A stretch of DNA of 6,069 bases from Ruminococcus sp. (lineage in GTDB: Bacteria; Bacillota; Clostridia; Oscillospirales; Ruminococcaceae): NCBI GenBank assembly GCA_029063695.1, contig JAIDNR010000292.1, positions 1-6,069 of the forward strand, given 5' to 3'. The position numbers and the translations under genes are program-made. The notes under the pieces were generated by a model. That model made no database searches. It had not been told where the DNA came from and saw only the letters and a list, made by a program, of their open reading frames with translations. Positions 1 through 5,499 of this stretch are shown here, in pieces; position 1 is the stretch's first letter, and every line of letters starts with the position of its first letter.

Positions 1-204
1 AATTTCAGAAGAACATCATATTAAGAAATGACATTGATTTTATTGATCATACAACTTCATCTTCGTAAAATTACTGATAATTCCTCAGGAAGTTTGGTGA
101 GCAGAAAAAATATAACCAAATTATTCATCTTCAAAACAAGTAAGGCTTTGTGTTCTGTTAATGCCATTTCAATTTGAGTAAATCCCGAATTTTGTGTAAA
201 CGTA
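1..204. other. Left-edge stretch without a recognised gene
   Basis: I see no convincing gene here. The minus strand has a short open frame (36 codons from an ATG at 167 to a stop at 57) with a hydrophobic middle and no clear ribosome binding site; it is not supported. Positions 176-200 read GAGT at one end and GTGTAAA at the other, 25 bases in total. GTGTAAA close to the end is common in IS256-family terminal repeats, so this may be the distal end of the IS256 remnant that lies at 428-1268. The stretch is cut by the left end of an IS66 element at 205. Confidence 0.5.
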
Positions 205-429
205 GTAAGCGTCAAATAAAAAGCGACTTCAAAAAATAAAACTCCGGAGTATAATAGAGTCCAAGCAACTCCATAGACCAGATTAGAAAGTCTGAAACAG
301 TCTCTATGGAGTAAGCTGGATTAAATTAAACACGGGAGAAATACAGAAATGAAAGAAACAGCTATTAGCGAAATTAAGCGGGAAGTACAACTGCGTGAGT
401 GGTCAGAACAGATTAAATCGCAGCAGGGT
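205..429 (+). mobile_element. IS66-family remnant, left end (copy 1)
   Basis: The segment starts with GTAAGCG, the characteristic outer end of IS66-family terminal repeats. It is followed by a TATAAT box at 250-255, a leader hairpin and the start of tnpA. The same order recurs at 5131-5276, and the two copies align almost without gaps from the terminal repeat through the tnpA start. The element breaks off inside tnpA at about 427-429, where it runs directly into IS256 transposase sequence in the opposite orientation. The right end, tnpC and most of tnpB are missing here. A tnpB piece in the same orientation at 2608-2829 could belong to this same element, split by later insertions and deletions (inference). 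Confidence 0.8.
268..312 (+). promoter_or_regulatory. IS66 leader hairpin, copy 1
   Basis: The outer stem is ACTCCATAGA (268-277) paired with TCTATGGAGT (303-312), ten perfect pairs. An inner stem AGATT (280-284) pairs with AGTCT (289-293) around the tetraloop AGAA, with one G-U pair. It sits between the TATAAT at 250-255 and the tnpA ATG at 349, so it would be in the 5' untranslated RNA of tnpA. Copy 2 at 5196-5238 keeps the same fold with a C-G pair changed to U-A. The role is unknown; control of transposase expression is a reasonable guess. Confidence 0.6.
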
Positions 430-432
430 TGA
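349..432 (+). pseudogene. tnpA: IS66 TnpA (accessory protein), N-terminal fragment
   Basis: ATG at 349 with a GGGAG ribosome binding site at 334-338. The frame gives 27 residues beginning MKETAISEIKREVQ and ending EQIKSQQG before a stop at 430-432. It aligns with the start of the second copy at 5274 (MEETTTAITAVKQEV, then RDWAKQIEAQQ). IS66 TnpA proteins are roughly 100-130 residues long and act with TnpB and the transposase TnpC in transposition. Here the frame leaves IS66 sequence right after the QQ codons and enters the IS256 remnant, so the stop codon is supplied by foreign sequence. It is non-functional as a TnpA. Confidence 0.8.
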
Positions 433-1205
433 TTTTTCGTCTTAGGAAAAATAGAAGTTATAGCTTCGCAAAGTCCTGTCAGATTATCATGACAGGCAAT
501 GAAAATGTCCTTAACACCGCGATTTTTCAAGTCTGCACAAATGCTTGCGTAGAAGCTTGCCGATTCATTTTCAGAGATCCATGTCCCTAAAATTTCCTTG
601 TGTCCTTCCATATTGATGCCAAGTACAGAGTATACACATTTGGTAATGATTCGATTGTCCTTGCGTGAATTGAACACGATACCATCGAAGAAAATTACCG
701 GATAGACACTTGCCAGAGGACGATTCTGCCACTCATTTACCTCCGGCAGAATTTTGTCGGTTATCCGTGAAATCATTCCCTGCGACACATCTGCACCGTA
801 TATTTCCCGGATCGTGTCCTCAATGTCTCACTGACTCATTCCCTTAGCGTACATTGCCATAATTTTTTGCTCGATTTCATCTGTCCTTGTTTGACGTTTC
901 TCAATCACCTGTGGTCTGAATTCTCCGTTTCTGTCACGAGGCACAGCAATCTCGCAGTCGCCATAATCGCTGGTGATTGTCTTCTTGCCATAGCCATTCC
1001 GACTGTTTCCTGAATTGTTTCCTTCCGCAGAATGCTTCTCGTATCCCAGATGCTCCTCCATCTCTGCCTCCAGCATCTGCTCTATCGTTCCGGCGAACAG
1101 CCGCTTCAATTTCTCTTGAACGTCTCCTGTACTTTTGCAGTCCGCCATCAGATACTGCACCAGTTCCATTTCCTTCTCGCTTAATCCGTGTTTTCTTGTT
1201 TTCAT
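428..1205 (-). pseudogene. IS256-family (mutator type) transposase, broken and truncated
   Basis: Transposase of the Transposase_mut (IS256) family, a DDE enzyme that cuts and joins IS ends. The start is the ATG at 1205-1203, chosen because GGAGG lies seven bases upstream (1213-1217); an upstream in-frame start lacks this. The N-terminal part contains the family's EMEEHLGYEKH and SRNGYGKKT segments. Codon 126 (828-830) is TGA, placed after MSQ where the family usually has an Arg (MSQRDIEDTI), so a single CGA to TGA change is likely. The same frame then continues with ISRITDKILPEVNEWQNRPL, the first catalytic Asp in FFDGIVF (about residue 174) and the second in ACHDNLTG (about 240). It stops matching after PKTKNQ (about residue 259). 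The last third, including the catalytic Glu, is deleted and replaced by IS66 tnpA sequence. The family length is about 400 residues. Confidence 0.9.
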
Positions 1206-1237
1206 ACCTTTACCTCCATATTTTCTTATGGTGATTA

Positions 1238-2464
1238 TTGGCATTTACACGGTTCGTTATTCAGACTCGGAAAAGCGAACTTACACTCTCTACGACAATG
1301 AAATTTATTCTTGGTATGGGAAGCAGAACTCTCGCAAAGGAACTTATGGATTTCTATGGATTTGATTCCAAAATGGTGTCTGTTTCCGCCATTGTCCAGA
1401 GAAGATCAAAGATACTTCCGTCGGCATTTCAGCATCTGTTTCGTGAATTCAGCAAAGCGTTTGAGCAGACTAATTTCTTTCATGGATACAGACTGTATGC
1501 TGTTGACGGTTCTGACGTACATATCCCTACTATTCCGGGCGATAAGGGTACTTATTATTGTGCCAATGATGATTCAAAAGGCTATAATCTTATGCATCTG
1601 AATGTACTTTATGACCTTCTTAACCGCAGATATATGGACGCTGTTTTGCAGGACAGCAGAGAAGAAAATGAAAATAAAGCGCTAATAAGTATGCTTGAAA
1701 ATGTTAAGCATGATTCGATTATCGTTGCTGACAGAAATTATGATTCCTATAACAATATTGCTCATCTTGAAAATAAGGGAATGAAATATGTGATCCGTAT
1801 CAAATCAAATGTTGGTATCGTAAAGAAATTCAATCTTCCTTCTGATAAAGAATCTGATTTTGTCGCTGATATTCTTCTGACCAGAAAGCAGACTAAAGAA
1901 ACTAAAGCCGACCCTGACAAATATCGATTTTTATCCCAAAATTCAAATTTTGACTTCCTTCCTCAGAATTCAAAAAATACATTTCCTCTCACGTTCAGGA
2001 TCATAAGAATAAAAATATCTGATGATAAATACGAAACTCTTGTCACTAATCTTTGGAACAATGAATTCTCTGCCGAAGATATCAAGAAAATCTACAAGCT
2101 GCGCCGGGGTATTGAGACAGCTTTCCGTGAACTTAAATACCATGTCGGACTTATTGCTTTCCACTCAAAAAAGAAGGACTGTATGATACAGGAAATTTTT
2201 GCAAGCCTTATCATGTACAACTTCTCTATGTTGATCACCGAAAATATCCTCATAGATGATGATAAGCATAATAAATACCGTTCCAAAGTAAATTACGCCG
2301 TTGCTATACATATCTGCATCAATTTCTTCCGTTCTGATCACGTCAGTCCTTCGCATTTAGAAAAACTTATAGCCAGAAATAAATGTCCTGTCAGACCTGA
2401 TCGTAATGCTGACAGAAATACTCATTATCATTCCGCTATCGGCTTTAATTACAGATTATCATAA
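1238..2464 (+). CDS. IS4-family transposase, N-terminally truncated
   Basis: DDE transposase of the IS4 family. The open frame gives 408 residues if the TTG at 1238 is used; no ribosome binding site precedes it. Recognisable IS4 similarity begins at about residue 10 (TRKSELTLSTTMKF), and relatives carry about 30-40 further residues before this, so the true start is lost. The catalytic core looks intact: first Asp in YAVDGSD (D90), second in VADRNYDSYN (D165), and a perfect YREK signature, Y286-x2-R289-x3-E293-x6-K300, in the segment YKLRRGIETAFRELK. The C-terminus PVRPDRNADRN...FNYRLS matches the usual family end. The truncation falls at the junction with the upstream IS256 left end (TTTACAC at 1244-1250). 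The element is probably immobile and poorly expressed, but the reading frame has not yet decayed, so the damage may be recent. Confidence 0.88.
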   Translation: MAFTRFVIQTRKSELTLSTTMKFILGMGSRTLAKELMDFYGFDSKMVSVSAIVQRRSKILPSAFQHLFREFSKAFEQTNFFHGYRLYAVDGSDVHIPTIPGDKGTYYCANDDSKGYNLMHLNVLYDLLNRRYMDAVLQDSREENENKALISMLENVKHDSIIVADRNYDSYNNIAHLENKGMKYVIRIKSNVGIVKKFNLPSDKESDFVADILLTRKQTKETKADPDKYRFLSQNSNFDFLPQNSKNTFPLTFRIIRIKISDDKYETLVTNLWNNEFSAEDIKKIYKLRRGIETAFRELKYHVGLIAFHSKKKDCMIQEIFASLIMYNFSMLITENILIDDDKHNKYRSKVNYAVAIHICINFFRSDHVSPSHLEKLIARNKCPVRPDRNADRNTHYHSAIGFNYRLS

Positions 2465-2606
2465 AATCTTATCTGTGTCAATACTTTTTTCAGGCAGATC
2501 CATAATCTGTCTTTTGGTTGTGCAATTTTGTCTTTTAACTCTAACAGTTTTATTCTCTTATTTTGAACTTATTCCTGCTATTTCTTCTTGCTTGTCTTAG
2601 CTTAAT
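2465..2606 (+). mobile_element. 3' flank and probable right end of the IS4-family element
   Basis: AT-rich, pyrimidine-rich non-coding sequence after the transposase stop. IS66 tnpB coding begins directly after it, so the IS4 right end should lie near 2590-2607, around CTTGTCTTAGCTTAATGACA. The matching left terminal repeat is not found, as expected if the 5' end of the element was lost. The exact boundary is inferred from where tnpB similarity begins and is uncertain by about ten bases. Confidence 0.45.
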
Positions 2607-2607
2607 G

Positions 2608-2829
2608 ACATTACTTCTTTGGGAGGGAGACGGTTTTCTTCTGCTGTACAAACGGCTTGATAACGGAAGATTTCAATGGCCGAGAAATGAAACAGAAGCA
2701 TTACTGCACACATCACAACAGATACGCTGGCTTCTGGAAGGTTTGAAAATAGAACAGCCTAAAGCAATCCGAGAAGGTAAACCGAGTATATTGTATCAAG
2801 GAAATTCTGCGATATTTCTTGATTTTTAA
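2608..2829 (+). pseudogene. tnpB: IS66 TnpB, C-terminal fragment
   Basis: TnpB (IS66 Orf2-like family) is needed for IS66 transposition. From about 2608 the frame reads TLLLWEGDGFLLLYKRL, then RFQWPRNETEALLHTSQQ, WLLEGLKIEQPKAI and REGKPSILY. The WEGDGF-LYKRL-GRFQWPR core is typical of TnpB. The N-terminal half (normally about 60 residues) is absent because the IS4 3' end abuts the fragment. The frame runs on past SILY to a TAA at 2827-2829, further than typical TnpB proteins, so the original stop may have mutated. It has the same orientation as the tnpA fragment at 349 and may be the other half of that element. Confidence 0.82.
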
Positions 2830-2846
2830 TGGGTTTATGGTATAAT
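2819..2846 (+). promoter_or_regulatory. Strong sigma-A type promoter with extended -10
   Basis: The -35 is TTGATT (2819-2824), the spacer is 16 bases, and the -10 is TATAAT (2841-2846) preceded by TGG, an extended -10. Transcription would start near 2853. No intact protein gene follows: the next 170 bases hold a run of complementary segments and then a broken LRR gene. The promoter may have served tnpC of the IS66 element or a non-coding RNA. Confidence 0.6.
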
Positions 2847-2851
2847 AATAT

Positions 2852-3020
2852 TATCGCGCGAACTGCGAAATTCGATACAAACAACAAAGTAGTAGAATTT
2901 CCACTGGTTATGAAAATAACCTTTGTAAGCTGACAGAAGTACAGCAAGTAAAAATTGTCAGGTAAGGAATAGCCAACCGACTGTACCGAGTCCTTGCGGT
3001 CGATCTGGTAATATAAGACC
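2852..3020 (+). ncRNA. Candidate structured RNA of unknown family
   Basis: Directly downstream of the promoter at 2819-2846. Visible pairings are TATCG (2852-2856) with CGATA (2873-2877), enclosing CGC/GCG; GGTTAT (2906-2911) with ATAACC (2916-2921) closed by a GAAA tetraloop, with CAAA (2885-2888) and TTTG (2922-2925) outside it; CTGACA (2930-2935) with TGTCAG (2956-2961); ACCG (2985-2988) with CGGT (2997-3000); and possibly GGTC (2998-3001) with GACC (3017-3020). Base composition is richer in G and C than the flanks, and no reading frame fits. The linker-rich look recalls transposon-associated RNAs such as HEARO/omega RNA, but I cannot confirm a family. It could also be fossil IS66 or intron sequence. 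The 3' end is arbitrary. Confidence 0.35.
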
Positions 3021-3341
3021 TAAGCGTAGGAGCAAATTCCTTTGAAGCCTGTACACATCTTAAATCTATAAAGCTTCCTAGTTCTTTAACCCAAATAGCT
3101 CAAGGTGCTTTTAGAAATTGCAAAGAATTGTCAAATATAAGTATTCCAACTGGAGTTACAGAGATAGAAGCAGAAGTATTTTGAGGATGTCATAATTTGT
3201 CCACTATCTACTTTCAGATTCTGTAAAAATAATCGTAAAAGATGCGTTTTGTGGCTGTGACGATATATCAATAAAAGGGAAACGTGGTTCGGCACCGAAG
3301 AATATGCTATAAATAATAATACAAGTTTTATAGCCTTGTAA
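3017..3341 (+). pseudogene. BspA-like leucine-rich-repeat protein, C-terminal remnant
   Basis: Remnant of a BspA-type surface protein (LRR_5 repeats). These are usually secreted or wall-bound proteins with tandem repeats of about 23 residues. Frame 1 reads VGANSFEACTHLKSIKLP, then LTQIAQGAFRNCKELSNISIP, then VTEIEAEVF before a TGA at 3182-3184, and resumes with GCHNLSTIY. A missing base near 3211 shifts to LSDSVKIIVKDAFCGCDDI and KGKRGSA. A second missing base near 3295 shifts to EEYAINNNTSFIAL and the stop at 3339-3341, a usual BspA-type ending. The repeat pattern (G-A-F--C--L--I--P) is clear in all three pieces. Restoring one C and one G would rejoin the frame. The 5' part, signal peptide and anchor are absent; the left boundary merges with the candidate RNA. 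Confidence 0.82.
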
Positions 3342-3345
3342 TTGA

Positions 3346-3486
3346 GTGAAACGTAATCTCAAAACAGAGTTTTATAAAAAGTTTTTGTATTCTCCATTTG
3401 GAGCATACGAAACAGTAACACATGTAGTAACAGGTGTAAACGATTTGATTGAATTACACCGAAAGGAGTCATACTATGTCATATGA
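3346..3486 (+). pseudogene. C-terminal tail of an unrecognised protein, overlapping the next gene
   Basis: An open frame of 46 residues from GTG at 3346 to TGA at 3484-3486, containing KTEFYKKFLYSPFGAYETV, then THVVTGVNDLIELHRKES and YYVI. It looks coding (mixed composition, a compact C-terminal ending) but I do not recognise the family. It starts immediately after the LRR remnant and has no ribosome binding site, so I read it as the 3' end of a longer gene whose 5' part has been lost. It overlaps the DUF1810 gene by 11 bases, and that gene's AAAGGAG site lies within it, an arrangement typical of translational coupling. The lost gene was therefore probably an operon partner (inference). It could instead be a small intact protein. 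Confidence 0.45.
3461..3478 (+). promoter_or_regulatory. Ribosome binding site that fixes the DUF1810-phosphatase start
   Basis: AAAGGAG at 3462-3468 stands seven bases before ATG 3476-3478. It lies inside the last codons (HRKES) of the upstream ORF that ends at 3486, so translation of the upstream frame would run through the site and could stimulate initiation. It decides against the TTG at 3449. Confidence 0.75.
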
Positions 3487-4906
3487 TTTATCTAGATTTA
3501 TTAGTGCACATCAATCAAATTTTGAATGTGCATTGTCTGAGATAAAAAAAGGAAGAAAGGAAAGCCATTGGATGTGGTATATTTTTCCACAGATTAAAGG
3601 GCTTGGAAGAAGTTACAACTCTAATTTTTATGGAATAACTGATTTAAATGAGGCAAAGGCTTTTTTGAATAATGAATACTTGGGTTCAAACATAAAAAAA
3701 ATATCTCATGAACTTCTTCAGCTTAAATGTAGTGATGCAAGATTAGTAATGGGAACTCCCGATAATATGAAGTTGAAGTCATCAATGACTTTATTTGCAA
3801 TAGCCAATCAGAATGAAGCCGTGTTTAATCAGGTGCTCGAAAAATTCTTTGACGGAAAAAAAGACAGACTAACATTAAAACTATTAGGATTGGAGGGGGA
3901 GAAGCAGGAAGATAGAAATATGGATAGCTGTACCACAAGAATTATAGATGTTCAGGATGATAATATTCATTCAATTAGAGAAAGATATACAAAAGGTCTT
4001 CATTTTGTAGTTGGAGATACTCATGGCGAAGTTGAAACACTGCATTTGCTCATGAAAAAAATTGAATTTGATTTTAAAAAGGATCATGTTTATTTTGTTG
4101 GTGATTATAACGCAGGTGGAAAAGTGACGGCTTTATTAAACTATATTGCACAGTATTATCAAGAAGATTTTAATTTGCCAGGATTTCATTTGATTCGTGG
4201 AAATCATGAGCGTGAATTATCACCAATCTATCGTCTTGAGAATATGCCTGATATTATAGTTGTTCGTGGAAATGTTATGAATTACTATATTGTTCATGCA
4301 GGAATGGTGTATTCTGCATTTGATTTGATAAATGAAGATATGAGAAAATCTAATGACAAACAGGTATATGCATATTCGATCATGGAAAATGCTGCTTGTT
4401 ATGATGTACCACTACGTCAGATTACATGGTCAAGAAACGGTTTATATTCACAAAGATCCCGTTATCATGTATGGCCTTCCGAAGAAAGTTTACATATGTC
4501 ACATGCTTGTATAATTCATGGCCATACGCCTTTTTCAATGTTAAAACATGGTAATTATTTTTCATATGGTGACAGAATGCTTTTGTGGAAAAACCAGAAA
4601 ATCTGGTTCGCTGAGGATTTGCAGTCATTCAATATTGACTCAAATGTAAAGGGACGATTTGATGCAGAAGACAATTATCGTGGGCTATCTTGTGTTTGTC
4701 TTGAGATTATAGAGAAAATTGCTGAAAAGAGTAATGGTATTTTAAAGCGTGAAGAGATTCTTAAAAGTGAAAACTTTGTATTCTCTGTTCCACGTATTCA
4801 AACAGGCTTCTTTTCACATGAATCTGATTTATCCAGTGTATTAAATGCGAAACCAATATCAAAAAGTATAGGACTGGATATAGAGAACAATCTGCAAATA
4901 GTTTGA
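3476..4906 (+). CDS. DUF1810 domain fused to PPP/calcineurin-like metallophosphatase
   Basis: A 476-residue protein. The ATG at 3476 is chosen because AAAGGAG (3462-3468) precedes it by seven bases; an in-frame TTG at 3449 would add nine residues without such a site. Residues 3-138 form a DUF1810 domain, with the hallmark GRKESHWMWYIFPQIKGLGRS (about 26-46) and the later TPDNMKLKSSMTLFA. Residues 175-380 form a metallophosphatase of PPP type with all metal-ligand motifs: GDTHG (180-184), GD (209-210), RGNHE (241-245), VHAG (273-276) and HGHTP (348-352). The usual GDxVDRG motif reads GDYNAGGK, so the Asp-Arg pair that contacts phosphate in PPP enzymes is absent and the substrate may be unusual. 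The tail of about 95 residues is unassigned. No signal peptide or membrane segment is visible, so the protein is probably cytosolic. DUF1810 has no firmly established function as far as I know. The fusion suggests the two domains act on a shared substrate or pathway (inference). The frame is intact amid decayed neighbours. Confidence 0.88.
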   Translation: MSYDLSRFISAHQSNFECALSEIKKGRKESHWMWYIFPQIKGLGRSYNSNFYGITDLNEAKAFLNNEYLGSNIKKISHELLQLKCSDARLVMGTPDNMKLKSSMTLFAIANQNEAVFNQVLEKFFDGKKDRLTLKLLGLEGEKQEDRNMDSCTTRIIDVQDDNIHSIRERYTKGLHFVVGDTHGEVETLHLLMKKIEFDFKKDHVYFVGDYNAGGKVTALLNYIAQYYQEDFNLPGFHLIRGNHERELSPIYRLENMPDIIVVRGNVMNYYIVHAGMVYSAFDLINEDMRKSNDKQVYAYSIMENAACYDVPLRQITWSRNGLYSQRSRYHVWPSEESLHMSHACIIHGHTPFSMLKHGNYFSYGDRMLLWKNQKIWFAEDLQSFNIDSNVKGRFDAEDNYRGLSCVCLEIIEKIAEKSNGILKREEILKSENFVFSVPRIQTGFFSHESDLSSVLNAKPISKSIGLDIENNLQIV

Positions 4907-5130
4907 TATGATTTGTCTTCAAACTAAACATGAACGTTTCAGATTTTGAGGACGATTCAGATGAAAAAGGTTTTTCAAATCTGAACTACTGAGTAACATT
5001 TCTTGTTAAAAATAAAAAAGTGGTTGCATTCTCCAAACGGTGAAGTGTCCCCCATATCAAGGACAGTAAAAAATCGTTTGATTGTTTGAAATAATGCAAT
5101 TTCTGATGAAATGGAGCGTAGCGAAATGGA
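4907..5130. other. Intergenic stretch with inverted repeat and possible IS end
   Basis: No gene seen. At 4938-4985 a nine-base perfect inverted repeat (TTCAGATTT and AAATCTGAA) encloses a second one (GAAAAA at 4963-4968 against TTTTTC at 4971-4976). It lacks a following T run, so a rho-independent terminator for the DUF1810-phosphatase gene is only possible. At 5038-5062 the segment AGTGTCCCCCATATCAAGGACAGT resembles the ends of some IS3-type elements, without a transposase nearby. At 5108-5130 GAAATGGA occurs twice, 15 bases apart, the second copy directly abutting the IS66 left end at 5131. Confidence 0.4.
4938..4985. repeat. Inverted repeat downstream of the DUF1810-phosphatase gene
   Basis: TTCAGATTT (4938-4946) is perfectly complementary to AAATCTGAA (4977-4985). 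An alternative fold pairs CAGAT (4958-4962) with ATCTG (4979-4983) around GAAAA/TTTTC. It starts 32 bases after the stop codon. It could slow transcription or protect the mRNA 3' end; there is no clear T tract, so I do not call it a terminator. Confidence 0.45.
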
Positions 5131-5195
5131 GTAAGCGTAAAATAACGCCACGTCTTCCAAACAATTGAACTTTGGAGTATAATAAAGACCAAGCA

Positions 5196-5238
5196 ACTCT
5201 ATAGAGCGGATTAGAAAGTCTAAGTTAGTCTATAGAGT
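5196..5238 (+). promoter_or_regulatory. IS66 leader hairpin, copy 2
   Basis: ACTCTATAGA (5196-5205) pairs perfectly with TCTATAGAGT (5229-5238). Inside, GATT (5209-5212) pairs with AGTC (5217-5220) around the loop AGAA, with one G-U pair. The fifth pair of the outer stem is U-A here and C-G in copy 1. The hairpin lies between the -10 box at 5178-5183 and the tnpA ATG at 5274. Confidence 0.6.
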
Positions 5239-5273
5239 GTGTTGGAGCAAATTAGACACATGAGGAAAAGTAC

Positions 5274-5499
5274 ATGGAAGAAACAACAACAGCCATTACC
5301 GCAGTGAAGCAGGAAGTCAGGATGCGTGACTGGGCAAAGCAGATTGAAGCGCAGCAGGCAAGCGGAATGACAGTGCAGAAGTGATGTGAAGAGAATTGGA
5401 TCAATCCCAAGCCATATCGAAAAGAACGGTTTGCAGAGCTTACCGCCTGCGGATATTTCAGCGGAAACACTGATTGCTTTGGTACATGAATTATGCTGA
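5274..5499 (+). pseudogene. tnpA: IS66 TnpA, degenerate with internal deletion
   Basis: ATG at 5274, with GAGG at 5262-5265 as ribosome binding site. The first 36 codons read METT-type TnpA sequence, with RMRDWAKQIEAQQASGMTVQ clear, then TGA at 5382-5384 where relatives have the Trp of QKWCEEN (TGG to TGA). The frame continues CEENWINPK, after which about 50 codons are missing. The C-terminal part resumes in another frame at 5416 as IEKNGLQSLPPADISAETL and IALVHELC, ending at TGA 5497-5499. The gene therefore carries a nonsense codon plus a frame-changing internal deletion. Both ends of TnpA being present makes the identification firm. Confidence 0.85.

Noticed and set aside
57..167. Minus-strand open frame of 36 codons starting at 167
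   Set aside because: Short, no clear ribosome binding site, no family recognised, and the open frame continues upstream through the IS66 terminal repeat, so its openness is probably chance.
977..1234. Plus-strand open frame opposite the IS256 transposase
   Set aside because: It is the reverse of a clearly recognisable transposase coding region; its Ser/Pro/Leu-rich composition is typical of an antisense shadow.
2759..2947. Minus-strand open frame across the tnpB 3' end and promoter
   Set aside because: It overlaps TnpB coding on the other strand and the promoter; no start signal or homology is recognisable.
4975..5196. Minus-strand open frame reading out of the IS66 left end
   Set aside because: It lies across a terminal repeat and non-coding sequence, lacks a ribosome binding site and matches no known family.
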